Of a DNA stretch of 64,000 bases, positions 18,248-26,665 are shown piece by piece (position 1 is the stretch's first letter; each line of letters opens with the position of its first letter). This DNA is from Methylobacterium radiotolerans JCM 2831. GTDB taxonomy: Bacteria; Pseudomonadota; Alphaproteobacteria; Rhizobiales; Beijerinckiaceae. Under the pieces are notes generated by a model. It ran no database searches. It saw only the letters and a program-made list of their open reading frames with translations, and had not been told where the DNA came from. Where the stretch lies: NCBI RefSeq assembly GCF_000019725.1, contig NC_010505.1, positions 124,001 to 188,000 of the forward strand, in the 5' to 3' direction. The position numbers and the translations under genes are program-made.

Positions 18248-19324
18248 ATGAGACCAAACCAGAATCGACGGATGCGCGGCCGGAATCGGCCGAAGGGTCC
18301 GAATCCGCTGACGCGCTCCTACGAATCCAACGGTCCCGACGTCAAAATCCGCGGCACCGCGCAGCACATCGCCGACAAGTACGCGCAGCTCGCGCGGGAT
18401 GCTCTGGCGGCCGGCGACCCGGTGGCGGCCGAGAATTACTTTCAGCACGGCGAGCACTACTTCCGTATTGTCTCTGGCGCTCAGGACCAGAATCGCCCGG
18501 CCAACACCGGCGGCTATGCCAGTCGTCCGTACGACGATGACATGGACGAGGGCGACGACGACGCCCAGGGCAACGGCGGATCCCAGAACGGTCACGCCTA
18601 CAATGGCTACGACGACAACGATCCCGGCCAGCAGCCGCAGCCCTACGAGAGCCGTCCGGACGGGAATCAGGACGGCCGCCAGGGCCGTGACCGGTTCCAG
18701 AACCGCGACCAGCGCCGGTTCGACAACAACGGTCGTCAGGACTACCGGCGCCAGGACCAGCCGCGTCAGGATTATCAGCGCCAGGACTACCAGCGGCAGG
18801 ATTATCGCCAGGAGAACCGGCAGGATCGTCAGGACCGCCAGGATTACGGCCGTCCGGATTACCGCCAGGAGCGGCACGAGGGTCGGCCGGATCGCCAGGA
18901 CCGTCCGGACAATCGGCAGGATGGCCGCCAGGACGCGCGTCAGGACAACCGTCAGGACAATCGCGGCGACCAGGGCCGCTACGAGAACGGGCGCGGCGAT
19001 GCCCCGCGCGCCGAGGCCCGGCAGGAGACCCGTCCCGAGGCTCGCCCGGAGCGGGCCCCCCGTGCCGAGGCCGCGCCGCGCCGCGAGCGCCGCCGCGAGG
19101 CCGCGCCCGCGGCGGAGGCCGAGGAGCCCACAGGCCTGCCGGCCTTCCTGATGGCCCCCGCGCGCCCCGCGCCCGCGGTCGAGCCGTCGAGCGCTCCCGA
19201 GCCCGAGGCGGCGGCCGACGAGGCTCCGGCCGCCAAGCCCCGCCGCCGTCGGCGCCCGCGCTTCGAGAGCGCCGCGGACGAGGGCGGCGCGACCACGCCG
19301 GCGGCGGACGTGCCGACCGAGTGA
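18248..19324 (+). CDS. DUF4167 protein with an RQD-rich disordered tail
   Basis: A 358-aa protein. The N-terminal about 80 residues are the DUF4167 domain: a basic RMRGRNRPKGPNPLTRSYES stretch, DVKIRGTAQHIADKY, then LARDALAAGDPVAAENYFQH. The rest is low complexity. Residues about 130-260 are full of Arg-Gln-Asp repeats with Tyr (QDYQRQDYQRQDYRQ), followed by Ala/Pro/Glu-rich and a basic RRRRRPRF patch. Composition suggests an RNA- or nucleoprotein-associated disordered protein; the function is unknown. ATG 18248 is chosen because MRPNQ is the usual family start; GTG 18224 is an alternative. Confidence 0.85.
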   Translation: MRPNQNRRMRGRNRPKGPNPLTRSYESNGPDVKIRGTAQHIADKYAQLARDALAAGDPVAAENYFQHGEHYFRIVSGAQDQNRPANTGGYASRPYDDDMDEGDDDAQGNGGSQNGHAYNGYDDNDPGQQPQPYESRPDGNQDGRQGRDRFQNRDQRRFDNNGRQDYRRQDQPRQDYQRQDYQRQDYRQENRQDRQDRQDYGRPDYRQERHEGRPDRQDRPDNRQDGRQDARQDNRQDNRGDQGRYENGRGDAPRAEARQETRPEARPERAPRAEAAPRRERRREAAPAAEAEEPTGLPAFLMAPARPAPAVEPSSAPEPEAAADEAPAAKPRRRRRPRFESAADEGGATTPAADVPTE

Positions 19325-19351
19325 TCCGACATCCCGGATGAGACTGAAACG

Positions 19352-19386
19352 AGGCCGTTCCGGGAAACCGGGGCGGCCTTCTTCGT
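19352..19386 (+). terminator. Intrinsic terminator after the DUF4167 gene
   Basis: AGGCCGTTCCGG and CCGGGGCGGCCT pair over 12 bp (two G-U pairs) around a GAAA tetraloop, followed by TCTTCGTT. It lies between the convergent DUF4167 and methyltransferase-like genes and could serve both strands. Confidence 0.8.
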
Positions 19387-19393
19387 TCGCGGC

Positions 19394-20155
19394 TCAGCGC
19401 GCGGACCGCCGCGCGGCCTTCCAGTCCGGGTAGGCGTGCATGCGGTGGATCAGGCGGCGACGGGGGCCGATCTCGCCGAACGGCGCGATCTCCCAGTCCC
19501 AGGCTTCCGGCGCGGGCGGCAGCGCGATCCCGAACAGCAGGTCGGCGCTGTCGACGGTCCGGCCCGCTCGGTCTTCCTCGCGCTGCACCGTGTCGGTGAT
19601 CAGGCAGACTCGCTCGGCGCGCCCGGCGAGCGCGTCGAGCGCCGCCAAGTGAGTCTCGACGAGGTGCGCGCCGAGCCGCGGGGGCGCCTCGCGGCCCCGG
19701 GTCTCGTGGGCCTCGATCGGGAGGAGCGGGATCTGCGACAGCAGATTCGCCGAGACGATCAGGTCGGCCTCCGCGCAGAGCTCGGCCCAGGCCCCGGCGA
19801 GACCGGCGCTGATCTCCGCGGTCACCAGCGCGACGTTCGGATATCGGCGGGCGGCGAGGCGCGCCGGCCAGGGATGGACGGCGTCCACGAGGCTGACCCG
19901 GTCGAACAGGCGGGCGAGGGCGTCGAGCGGCACGTCGTCGAGCAGGCCCGAGCCCAGCACCACCGCGTGCCGGCGCTGCCGGGTCGCTCCGGCCGCCGCC
20001 GCGATCACGGACCGCGCCCGCGCGAGGTGTGGCGCCCAGGCCGCCCGGCAGCGGCGCGAGCGGGCGTGGAGCAGGCCGCTCTGGCGGACATAGCCGAGCC
20101 GGCGCAGGGGAAGCGGCGCCGGGTTGAGGGCGGACAGGGCCCAGGCGAGGAGCAT
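19394..20155 (-). CDS. Methyltransferase-fold hypothetical protein
   Basis: A 253-aa protein I cannot assign to a named family. It has a Rossmann-like pattern: HAVVLGSGLLDDVPLDAL (glycine loop), VSLVDAVHP (acidic second strand), PNVALVTAEI, and ADLIVSANLLSQIP in place of a class I methyltransferase motif IV. The C-terminal WDWEIAPFGEIGPRRRLIHR is conserved-looking. Probably SAM-dependent or a degenerate relative. It follows rlmE with a 12-nt gap, so it likely shares a transcript with this rRNA methyltransferase. Confidence 0.65.
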   Translation of the reverse strand: MLLAWALSALNPAPLPLRRLGYVRQSGLLHARSRRCRAAWAPHLARARSVIAAAAGATRQRRHAVVLGSGLLDDVPLDALARLFDRVSLVDAVHPWPARLAARRYPNVALVTAEISAGLAGAWAELCAEADLIVSANLLSQIPLLPIEAHETRGREAPPRLGAHLVETHLAALDALAGRAERVCLITDTVQREEDRAGRTVDSADLLFGIALPPAPEAWDWEIAPFGEIGPRRRLIHRMHAYPDWKAARRSAR

Positions 20156-20166
20156 CGCCGGGCGGC

Positions 20167-20892
20167 TCAGCCCTCGTCGACGGACGCCGCCCGGCCCGGC
20201 GCGCCCCGGTAGCCGGTCGCCAGGACGTAGAGCTCGCTCGAATCGGCCCGGCTCGCGGCCGGCTTGACGTGCCGGACCGTGGCGAAGTCGCGCTTCAGGT
20301 CGGTGAGCAGCGCGCCCTCGGTGCCGCCCTGGAGCACCTTGGCGAGGTAGGCGCCTCCGGGGCCCAGGATCTCGCGGGCGAACTCCGCCGCCGTCTCGGC
20401 GAGGCCGATGATCCGCAGGTGGTCGGTCTTCTTGTGACCGGTGGCGTTGGCGGCCATGTCGGACATGACGAGGTCGGCGGGGCCGCCGAGCATCCCGGTC
20501 AGACGGTCAGGCGCCTCGGGGTCGAGGAAGTCGAGGGTGATGAACTCGACCCCGGCCATCGGCTCGATCTCCAGGAGATCGATGCCCACGACGCGGCCCG
20601 TCGGCCCGACCACCCGCGCGGCCACCTGCGACCAGCCCCCCGGCGCGGCGCCGAGATCGACGATCTTCTGGCCGGGGCGCAGGAGCTTGTAGCGCTCGTC
20701 GATCTCCAGGAGCTTGTAGGCCGCCCGGGACCGGTAGCCCTCGCGCTTGGCGCGGGCCACGTAGGGATCGTTGAGCTGGCGCTCGAGCCAGCGCTTCTGG
20801 GACAGGGTCCGTCCGCGGCCGGTCTTCACCCGCTGCTTCAGTTCGCCCCGGACACCGCCGCCGGAACTCGCGCCGCCGCGCCGGTCGCTCAT
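20167..20892 (-). CDS. rlmE: 23S rRNA (uridine-2552 2'-O)-methyltransferase
   Basis: FtsJ/RrmJ family enzyme that methylates the A-loop of 23S rRNA late in 50S assembly. It has the family start RSRAAYKLLEIDERYKLL with the catalytic Lys, the SAM motif VDLGAAPGGWSQVA, VIGIDLLE-like VVGIDLLEIEP, MSDMAANATGHKKTDHLR and the second catalytic Lys in GAYLAKVLQGG. The basic N-terminal tail (RGGASSGGGVRGEL) is typical of alphaproteobacterial forms. It follows ppx/gppA by 10 bp. Confidence 0.95.
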   Translation of the reverse strand: MSDRRGGASSGGGVRGELKQRVKTGRGRTLSQKRWLERQLNDPYVARAKREGYRSRAAYKLLEIDERYKLLRPGQKIVDLGAAPGGWSQVAARVVGPTGRVVGIDLLEIEPMAGVEFITLDFLDPEAPDRLTGMLGGPADLVMSDMAANATGHKKTDHLRIIGLAETAAEFAREILGPGGAYLAKVLQGGTEGALLTDLKRDFATVRHVKPAASRADSSELYVLATGYRGAPGRAASVDEG

Positions 20893-20902
20893 CGCGCCGC
20901 CC

Positions 20903-21985
20903 TCATCGGACCGCCTTCCGGTTCCAGACCCCGTCCTCCCGCATCATGTTCATCAGCAATCCTTCGCGCAGGCCGCGATCGGCGATGCGCAGGCGCTCCG
21001 AGGGAAAGGCCCGGCGGATCGCCTCGAGGATCGCGCAGCCCGCGAGCACGAGATCGGCGCGGTCGCGGCCGATACAGGGGTTGTCGGCGCGCTGCTCGAG
21101 CCGCGTGTCGAGCAGGTCGTCGATGGCGGTCGAGACCGCGTCGTCGCTCATCCACAAGCCGTCGACGCGCCGGCGCTCGTAGCGGGCGAGCCGCAGATGC
21201 ATCGCCGCGATGGTCGTGACGGTGCCGGACGTTCCGAGCAGGTGAAAGTGCGGCGCCGTCGCCGCCGGGGCGGCCCGGAGCGCGAAGGCCGAGAGCTTCT
21301 CGGCCACCTCCTCGACCATGCCCTCGAACATCCGTCGGGTGACCTCGGCGCCGCCGTGGCGCTCGGCCAGCGTCACCACGCCCACCGGAAGAGAATCCCA
21401 GGCCCGAATCCGCAGAGTCGGGTCGGTCGACGGGTTGGCGGCCGCCCCGTCCAGCCACGCGATCTCGGTCGAGCCGCCGCCGATGTCGAAGATGATGACC
21501 GATTCGGCGAGCGGATCCGCGAGCGCCGCGCAGCCGGTGACCGCGAGATAGGCCTCGGTTTGCCGGTCGACGATCTCGAGGTCGAGGCCGACGCCGCGGC
21601 GGACGCGCTCTACGAAGGCGGCGCCGTTCACCGCGAGGCGGCAGGCTTCCGTGGCGATGATCTTGGCCCGCTGCACCCCGCGCGCCTGCATCTTGGCCCG
21701 GCAGATCCGCAGGGCCTCCACGGTCCGCTCGATCGCCGCCTCGCTCAGGCGGTCGGACGTGCCGAGTCCCTCGCCGAGGCGCACGATCCGCGAGAACGCG
21801 TCGATCACGCGGAAGCCGCTGAAGGTCGGCTCCGCGACCAGCAGGCGGCAATTGTTGGTGCCCAGGTCGAGCGCCGCGTAGGCGGCGCGCCGACGCTCAC
21901 GGCCCGGTATAGGAGCTTGCGTCTGAAGCGGCACCGCGCCGGTCTGAATTCGGGACGGCGCGGCCGCGGCGGTCTCGTCCCTCAT
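20903..21985 (-). CDS. Ppx/GppA-family exopolyphosphatase / pppGpp phosphatase
   Basis: Hydrolyses terminal phosphates of polyphosphate or pppGpp. The 360-aa protein has the ASKHA phosphate-1 motif YAALDLGTNNCRLLVAEP, the central ATEACRLAVNG, the second phosphate motif IIFDIGGGSTEIAWLDG and GTSGTVTTIAA. It lacks the long C-terminal HD-like domain of E. coli Ppx and matches the shorter alphaproteobacterial type. The ppx-rlmE pair is a common operon. Which substrate dominates cannot be told from sequence. Confidence 0.9.
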   Translation of the reverse strand: MRDETAAAAPSRIQTGAVPLQTQAPIPGRERRRAAYAALDLGTNNCRLLVAEPTFSGFRVIDAFSRIVRLGEGLGTSDRLSEAAIERTVEALRICRAKMQARGVQRAKIIATEACRLAVNGAAFVERVRRGVGLDLEIVDRQTEAYLAVTGCAALADPLAESVIIFDIGGGSTEIAWLDGAAANPSTDPTLRIRAWDSLPVGVVTLAERHGGAEVTRRMFEGMVEEVAEKLSAFALRAAPAATAPHFHLLGTSGTVTTIAAMHLRLARYERRRVDGLWMSDDAVSTAIDDLLDTRLEQRADNPCIGRDRADLVLAGCAILEAIRRAFPSERLRIADRGLREGLLMNMMREDGVWNRKAVR

Positions 21986-22095
21986 CGGCGCGGCCGTCGA
22001 TCCTTCGGGTCGGCCTTGAGCAGCGCGCTCGGCCTTCGCTGATCTGCGACCCTACAGGCTCGGCGGCGAACTGCAATGTCCCATCGCGGTCGCGG

Positions 22096-22569
22096 TCAGG
22101 CCACGGCCTTCATCGCGCTGGCCCGGCGCGGGATCGGGCGCAGGAGGCTCTTCACCTGCGAGTAGGGGCGGGGCCGATTGATCACCTCGTCCAGCCGCGA
22201 CCACAGCGTCTTGGGCGAGAACGGCTTGGCGATGATCTCGTTGACGCCGAGCGCCACCGCCCGGTCGACCACGTTCCGGCGCGGCTGGGCCAGCATCAGG
22301 ATGATCGGGATCGTGGGGCAGGGGGAAGTGGTCGGCGTCCGCGCCAGCCGGATGAACTCCTCGCCCGACAGGATCGACAGGTCCCAGTCGATGATGCTGA
22401 TGTCGGGCTTGCTCTCGGCGAGCACGCCGAGCGCCTCGGCCCCGTCCGGCGCCTCGAGCACCCGCTTGATCCCGACGCGCATCAGCATGTCGCGCACGAT
22501 TCGGCGGATGTAGAGACTCTCGTCGACCACGAGAGCGGAGAGATCGGGGAAAGTCGGTGTCGCGATCAT
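22096..22569 (-). CDS. Single-domain response regulator
   Basis: A 157-aa receiver domain with no output domain. SALVVDESLYIRRIVRDML gives the acid pocket, IIDWDLSILSGEEF the phospho-acceptor (Asp61 by alignment with CheY DW), and AVALGVNEIIAKPFS the conserved Lys. The usual Pro after the phospho-Asp loop is replaced by Ile. ATG 22569 is chosen; the frame is open upstream without similarity. No kinase adjoins it, so it probably works as a phosphorelay shuttle or protein-binding regulator. Confidence 0.85.
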   Translation of the reverse strand: MIATPTFPDLSALVVDESLYIRRIVRDMLMRVGIKRVLEAPDGAEALGVLAESKPDISIIDWDLSILSGEEFIRLARTPTTSPCPTIPIILMLAQPRRNVVDRAVALGVNEIIAKPFSPKTLWSRLDEVINRPRPYSQVKSLLRPIPRRASAMKAVA

Positions 22570-22883
22570 GGCCGGCCGAGTCTGCGGGGCGCGGGGCCGA
22601 GTGTAGCCGGACAGCCTTTGCGTTTCGCTAACGCCTTCCCTCGAATGGGAAAGGGCCGGCCCGGCGGCGGGGTCGGGCTCCGTTGTTTGCCGCAAGAAAG
22701 TAACGAAACGGGCGCCTCTGGGCCAAGAAGGTCCTTGCGGTCAAGGCCCGATTGCGTCAGGACTGGGGCGTTATTCTTGGTTACCGCGACCTGGGGTAAT
22801 GATAGTGCGGGGCGTGGGCTGTCTGGGATGGCGCGCACGCGGTATTCGAGACAAGGGCGGCGGACGGTTTTTGCGAGCTTTCT

Positions 22884-23663
22884 ATGGGACGTGGTCGTGA
22901 TTTCAGAGGGCCGCAGAAGCGCGGCTTCGACGAGAGTGGCGAGCCGAGATGGCCTGATCAGGCTCCCCCCAGCGGCGGATACGGCGGCGGCGGTTTCGGC
23001 GGTGGCGGCGGTGGTTTCGGCGGGGGCGGTTTCGATCGCGGCCCGTCGCGTGGCGCGGCTCCGGTCGCGTCCGGGCCGGAGCGCGATGCGACGGTCAAGT
23101 GGTTCAACAAGGAGAAGGGCTTCGGCTTCGTCGAACTCGGCGACGGTTCGGGCGATGCCTTCCTCCACATCCGCGCTGTCGAGGCGGCCGGCCACGACGA
23201 TCTGATGCCGGGCACCCGGCTGACGGTCACGACGGCCCAGGGCCAGAAGGGCCCGCAGGTCACGAGCGTCACCAGCGTTGACACCTCCACGGCCGAGGCG
23301 CCCGCGCCCCGGCGTGAGTTCCGCCCGCGCACCGGCGGCTACGGCGCCGGTGCCGGCGGCTACGGCGACCGCGACCGCGGTGGTTACGGCGGCGGTGGCG
23401 GCGGCTACGGCGGTGGTGGCGGCGGCGGTGGCCGTTTCGCCAGCGGCCCGTCGGTGGAGATGAGCGGCACCGTGAAGTGGTACGATCCCGCGAAGGGCTT
23501 CGGCTTCGTCTCGGTCAACGACGGCGGCAAGGACGTGTTCGTGCACCGCTCGGCGCTGTCCCGCGCCGGTCTCGACTCGCTCGCCGAAGGTCAGCAGGTC
23601 ACGCTCGGCGTGGTCGAGGGCCAGAAGGGCCGCGAGGCCCAGAGCATCAACGTCGAGGATTGA
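22884..23663 (+). CDS. Double cold-shock-domain protein with glycine-rich linkers
   Basis: A 259-aa nucleic-acid-binding protein. Domain 1 (about 68-130) carries VKWFNKEKGFGFVEL and DAFLHIRAV; domain 2 (about 190-258) carries VKWYDPAKGFGFVSV and DVFVHRSAL. Both RNP1/RNP2 sets of aromatic residues are intact. The N-terminus (residues 30-55) and the linker (about 155-185) are runs of Gly with Phe or Tyr (FGGGGGGFGGGGF, GGYGGGGGGYGGGG). Two-CSD proteins act as RNA chaperones in alphaproteobacteria. It has a 188-nt upstream gap suited to a long regulated leader. ATG 22884 has only a weak Shine-Dalgarno. Confidence 0.93.
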   Translation: MGRGRDFRGPQKRGFDESGEPRWPDQAPPSGGYGGGGFGGGGGGFGGGGFDRGPSRGAAPVASGPERDATVKWFNKEKGFGFVELGDGSGDAFLHIRAVEAAGHDDLMPGTRLTVTTAQGQKGPQVTSVTSVDTSTAEAPAPRREFRPRTGGYGAGAGGYGDRDRGGYGGGGGGYGGGGGGGGRFASGPSVEMSGTVKWYDPAKGFGFVSVNDGGKDVFVHRSALSRAGLDSLAEGQQVTLGVVEGQKGREAQSINVED

Positions 23664-23711
23664 GGATCGCGCGGCGGCCTCTCTGCCGCCGCGATCCGCG
23701 CGAAGACTGCG

Positions 23712-23750
23712 AGGCGGCGGCTCCCTGCGGGGCCGCCGCCTTCCTCGTTT
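23712..23750 (+). terminator. Tandem hairpin terminator after the cold-shock gene
   Basis: AGGCGGCGGC and GCCGCCGCCT form a perfect 10-bp stem (23712-23721 with 23732-23741), followed by TCCTCGTTT. A first hairpin, GGATC-GC-GCGGCGGC with GCCGCCGC-GATCC, sits just before it at 23664-23697. Together they separate the cold-shock gene from the next small gene. Confidence 0.7.
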
Positions 23751-23761
23751 CGGGACGATCC

Positions 23762-24028
23762 ATGCGCCGCCTGCTGCTGTCCACGGCCCTGATGTTGCTC
23801 GCGGGGAGTGCCTGGGCGGAGGACTTCACGGGCTTCTACGCCGGGATCAACGCGGGCTACGGATGGGGACACGCGCGCGACGGCCGTGCCGCCGGTCCGG
23901 TGCCCGGGTCCGCCGCGGCCTCGACCAAACCGGACCCCGGAGCCGACCTGCCGCCGAGCGCCCGGAACGCGGCCGTGGCAATCCGCAGGTCCGGACGCGA
24001 CGGCGCACCGGGAGCCGCCGGCTTCTGA
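23762..24028 (+). CDS. Small secreted outer-membrane-like protein
   Basis: An 88-aa ORF with a signal peptide MRRLLLSTALMLLAGSAWAE followed by DFTGFYAGINAGYGWGHARD, which resembles the first beta strand of Omp25/porin-like outer-membrane barrels in this order. The remainder is Pro/Ala/Gly-rich and far too short for a barrel. It may be a truncated relic of a barrel protein or a small lipoprotein-like product. It starts at ATG 23762, directly after the terminator of the cold-shock gene. Confidence 0.55.
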   Translation: MRRLLLSTALMLLAGSAWAEDFTGFYAGINAGYGWGHARDGRAAGPVPGSAAASTKPDPGADLPPSARNAAVAIRRSGRDGAPGAAGF

Positions 24029-24189
24029 GACGAGGCTCCGAGCGCGGGAGAGCATCGCCGCGCGCGCGGCCGAGGTCCGTTCTAAACACCTCGTTTCACA
24101 CTGGAATCGTTCCGGAACATAGGCGTTGCACCGCGGCCTCGGCCGCTGCTAGGTCCCGCCATGGGCTCACGGGAACGAGAGGTGGCGCC

Positions 24190-24501
24190 ATGAGCGCCCG
24201 CACCATGCCGACGCTGGCCGATCGCGCGGCAGTCGCCGGGCGGGTGCTGCTCGCGACGCTCGGCGGCTACGCGGTCGCCGCCCTGGCGAGCGCGCTGCTG
24301 GCGCTGATTCTTCCCGTCCCGCGCGCCGAGGCGGTCTCGGCCGGAACGCTGGCGAGCTTCGCCATCATGGCGGGCGCGGTGATCTGGGTGTTCGCCGCCC
24401 CTACGCTCGGTCGCGCGGCCCTGGTCCTCGGCCTGATCGCCCTCCTGCTGGCCGGCGCCCTGTGGCTCGCCGGCGCCTTCGTGTCCGGAGCGGCCGCGTG
24501 A
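24190..24501 (+). CDS. DUF3649 small membrane protein of an iron-uptake-type operon
   Basis: A 103-aa protein with three predicted transmembrane segments (LLATLGGYAVAALASALLAL, LASFAIMAGAVIWVFAAPTL, LVLGLIALLLAGALWLAGAF). Length and pattern match DUF3649, found next to PepSY-helix proteins and DUF3325 in siderophore/TonB receptor loci. ATG 24190 follows GAGAGGTGGCGCC. Its stop overlaps the GTG of the next gene (24498-24501), so the two are translationally coupled. Confidence 0.75.
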   Translation: MSARTMPTLADRAAVAGRVLLATLGGYAVAALASALLALILPVPRAEAVSAGTLASFAIMAGAVIWVFAAPTLGRAALVLGLIALLLAGALWLAGAFVSGAAA

Positions 24502-26021
24502 GCCCTGCCCGGAGCTTCCGCCAGGCGATGGCGTGGCTGCACACGTGGTCCGGCCTGGTGGTCGGCTGGGTGCTGTTCGCCATCTTCGTCACCGGTACCG
24601 CCAGCTATTACCGCACCGACATCTCGGACTGGATGCGGCCGGAGCTGTCCGCGGGAGCCCCCGATCCCGCCGCGGCGGCGACGCGGGCCGGCGCGTTCCT
24701 GCGCAGGACAGTGCCGGACGCGGCCGGTTGGTCGATCAAGCTGCCGAACGCCGAGACCTCGGCCGTCGAGGTCTACTGGTGGCCGAACTTCAGCGGCCCG
24801 TTCCACCACGCGCTGCTCGATCCCGCCACGGGCGAGCCCGCGCGCGTCCGCGACACGCGCGGCGGCGACTTCCTGTACCGCTTCCACTTCGAGCTGAGCC
24901 TGCCGCCGATCTGGGGGCGCTGGATCGTGTCGGCCTGCGCCATGGTCCTGCTGATCGCGCTGATCTCCGGTATCGTGACGCACCGGCGCATCTTCGCCGA
25001 CTTCTTCACCTTTCGCCGCGACCGCTCGGCGCAGCGTGGCTGGTTGGACGCCCACAACGTGGTCGGCGTGCTGGCGCTGCCCTTCCACCTGATGATCGTC
25101 TACACGGGCCTCGTCACACTGTCGGCGACGCTGATGCCCTGGGGTATGAAGGCCGTCTACGGCGACGACATACTGCGCTACTACGCCGAGGCCGGCCTCG
25201 CGACGCCGGGCACGGCCCCGGTTGGCCGTCCCGGCAGGCCGCTGCCGCTCGGCGAGATCGTCGCCCGCGCCGCGGCTGCCGGCGGCGAGGCGCCCGAGGT
25301 GATACTCGTCTCCCATCCGGGCGATGCCGGCGCCACCGTGACGGCGTATTTCGAGGAGCCGCACGGGCTCGCGCACCTGCATCCGCAGATCGCCTACGCG
25401 GCCGATACCGGTGCGGAGATTGCCCGGGTCGGCGAGGCCGGCGCGGCGACCCGCACCGGGGCCGTGATGGCGGGTCTGCACGAGGCGCACTTCGCCGCCG
25501 CGCCGCTGCGCCTCCTGTTCTTCCTCTGCGGCGTGATGGGTGCCGCCACGGTCGCGAGCGGCCTCGTCCTCTGGACGGTGGCGCGGGCGCCGAAGGGCGC
25601 GGATCCCGAGGGCTTCGGCCTGCGCCTCGTGCGATTCCTCAACCTCGGGACCATCGCGGGCCTGCCGGTGGGCCTCGCCGCGTATCTCCTCGCGAACCGG
25701 CTGCTGCCCGACGGGCTCGGGGCCCGGGCGGACTGGGAGGTGCGCGCGTTCTTCGCGGCCTGGGTCGCCGCCGCCCTCGCCGCGGCCCTGTATCCGCGGC
25801 AGCGGGCGTGGTCGCTCGCTCTGGCCGTGCCAGCCTGCGCCTTCCTGGCGATAGCCTTCGTGGACGCGATCCTCGTCGGCCAGCAGCGCTTCCTCGCCTT
25901 CGACGTCGCCCTGGTGGCCGTGGGCGTCACTCTCGGCGTCGGATCCTGGCTGGCGGCGCGGCGTAAGCTGGCGACCGCGCGCCCCGCCAAAGCCAGTCTG
26001 TCACGGACGGTCGAAGCATGA
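24498..26021 (+). CDS. PepSY-associated transmembrane protein (iron-regulated reductase-like)
   Basis: A 507-aa inner-membrane protein of the PepSY_TM family. The first helix bears the family motif AMAWLHTWSGLVVGWVLF with a conserved His, a long periplasmic region follows, then helices WIVSACAMVLLIALISGIVT, HNVVGVLALPFHLMIVYTGL and further segments to the C-terminus. These proteins reduce or help release iron from siderophores in the periplasm in several bacteria; here this is inferred from family and neighbours. The start is GTG 24498 and the stop overlaps the DUF3325 ATG. Confidence 0.87.
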   Translation: MSPARSFRQAMAWLHTWSGLVVGWVLFAIFVTGTASYYRTDISDWMRPELSAGAPDPAAAATRAGAFLRRTVPDAAGWSIKLPNAETSAVEVYWWPNFSGPFHHALLDPATGEPARVRDTRGGDFLYRFHFELSLPPIWGRWIVSACAMVLLIALISGIVTHRRIFADFFTFRRDRSAQRGWLDAHNVVGVLALPFHLMIVYTGLVTLSATLMPWGMKAVYGDDILRYYAEAGLATPGTAPVGRPGRPLPLGEIVARAAAAGGEAPEVILVSHPGDAGATVTAYFEEPHGLAHLHPQIAYAADTGAEIARVGEAGAATRTGAVMAGLHEAHFAAAPLRLLFFLCGVMGAATVASGLVLWTVARAPKGADPEGFGLRLVRFLNLGTIAGLPVGLAAYLLANRLLPDGLGARADWEVRAFFAAWVAAALAAALYPRQRAWSLALAVPACAFLAIAFVDAILVGQQRFLAFDVALVAVGVTLGVGSWLAARRKLATARPAKASLSRTVEA

Positions 26022-26365
26022 CATCCGCCGCGCTGATCCTCAGCCTGCTCCTCAGCTTCTCGGGCTTCGCGGCCCTCGCCCTCAGCCTCGACCGGCATCA
26101 CCGGGCCGCCTACCGCGTCGGTGTGCCGAAGGCGCGGGTCGGAAGCTTGCGGATGGCGGGCTGGTGCGGACTCGGCCTCTCGTTCGCGGCGGCCGTCGCG
26201 GCGGCGGGATGGAATTTCGGACCGGTGCAGTGGATCGGATCGCTGACGGGCTCCGCCCTGGCTGTGGTGGCGATCGTCGCCTATCGGCCGACCTGGCTGC
26301 GGATTGCGGCCCTGGCGGCGCTCCCGCTCGCGGCGGCGACCGTTCCGCTCGCCCTGCTCGGCTGA
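26018..26365 (+). CDS. DUF3325 membrane protein
   Basis: A 115-aa protein with four hydrophobic segments (ILSLLLSFSGFAALALSL, then MAGWCGLGLSFAAAVAAAG, SALAVVAIVAYRP, IAALAALPLAAATVPLAL). It matches DUF3325, the third member of the DUF3649-PepSY-DUF3325 trio. The ATGA overlap at 26018-26021 shows coupling with the PepSY gene. Function unknown beyond the iron-uptake association. No TonB receptor is seen in this window. Confidence 0.75.
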   Translation: MTSAALILSLLLSFSGFAALALSLDRHHRAAYRVGVPKARVGSLRMAGWCGLGLSFAAAVAAAGWNFGPVQWIGSLTGSALAVVAIVAYRPTWLRIAALAALPLAAATVPLALLG

Positions 26366-26665
26366 GCGACGGGGCCGACTCTCGGCGCGCACGGTGATTC
26401 GGCCGTCCGGACGTCCCAAACGCCGCTCGTCGCGGGAGTACGGTCCGGACTGGGAATCTTTGCCCGCTCGCGGTGACGGCGGGAAGCGCGTAGGATCGCC
26501 CCACTCGCGCACTGGCCAAAAGTCCACCTTGATTCGACAGGCCAAAAGCCATTGGCTGCGAACAGAGCGGAAGCGGATGCGGCCCCCACGATCGGTCGTC
26601 CGAGCGCCAGCTTAAGCCCAAGAGCCGCGGTTCGCGAGGCCGGGGCCCACGGAGGGAACATAGCC
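26366..26665 (+). promoter_or_regulatory. Upstream region of the aldehyde dehydrogenase with repeated GGCCAAAAG
   Basis: A 300-bp region with no supported gene. GGCCAAAAG occurs twice in the same orientation, at 26514-26522 and 26540-26548, with 26 bp between equivalent positions. Each copy lies in a small dyad: TGG-N8-CCA around the first, GCCAA-N6-TTGGC around the second. This looks like a pair of operators for a regulator of the acetaldehyde dehydrogenase. Confidence 0.35.

Noticed and set aside
18720..18970. CRISPR-like or tandem DNA repeat in the RQD tract
   Set aside because: Repeats are imperfect and in-frame within an open coding sequence, without constant spacers.
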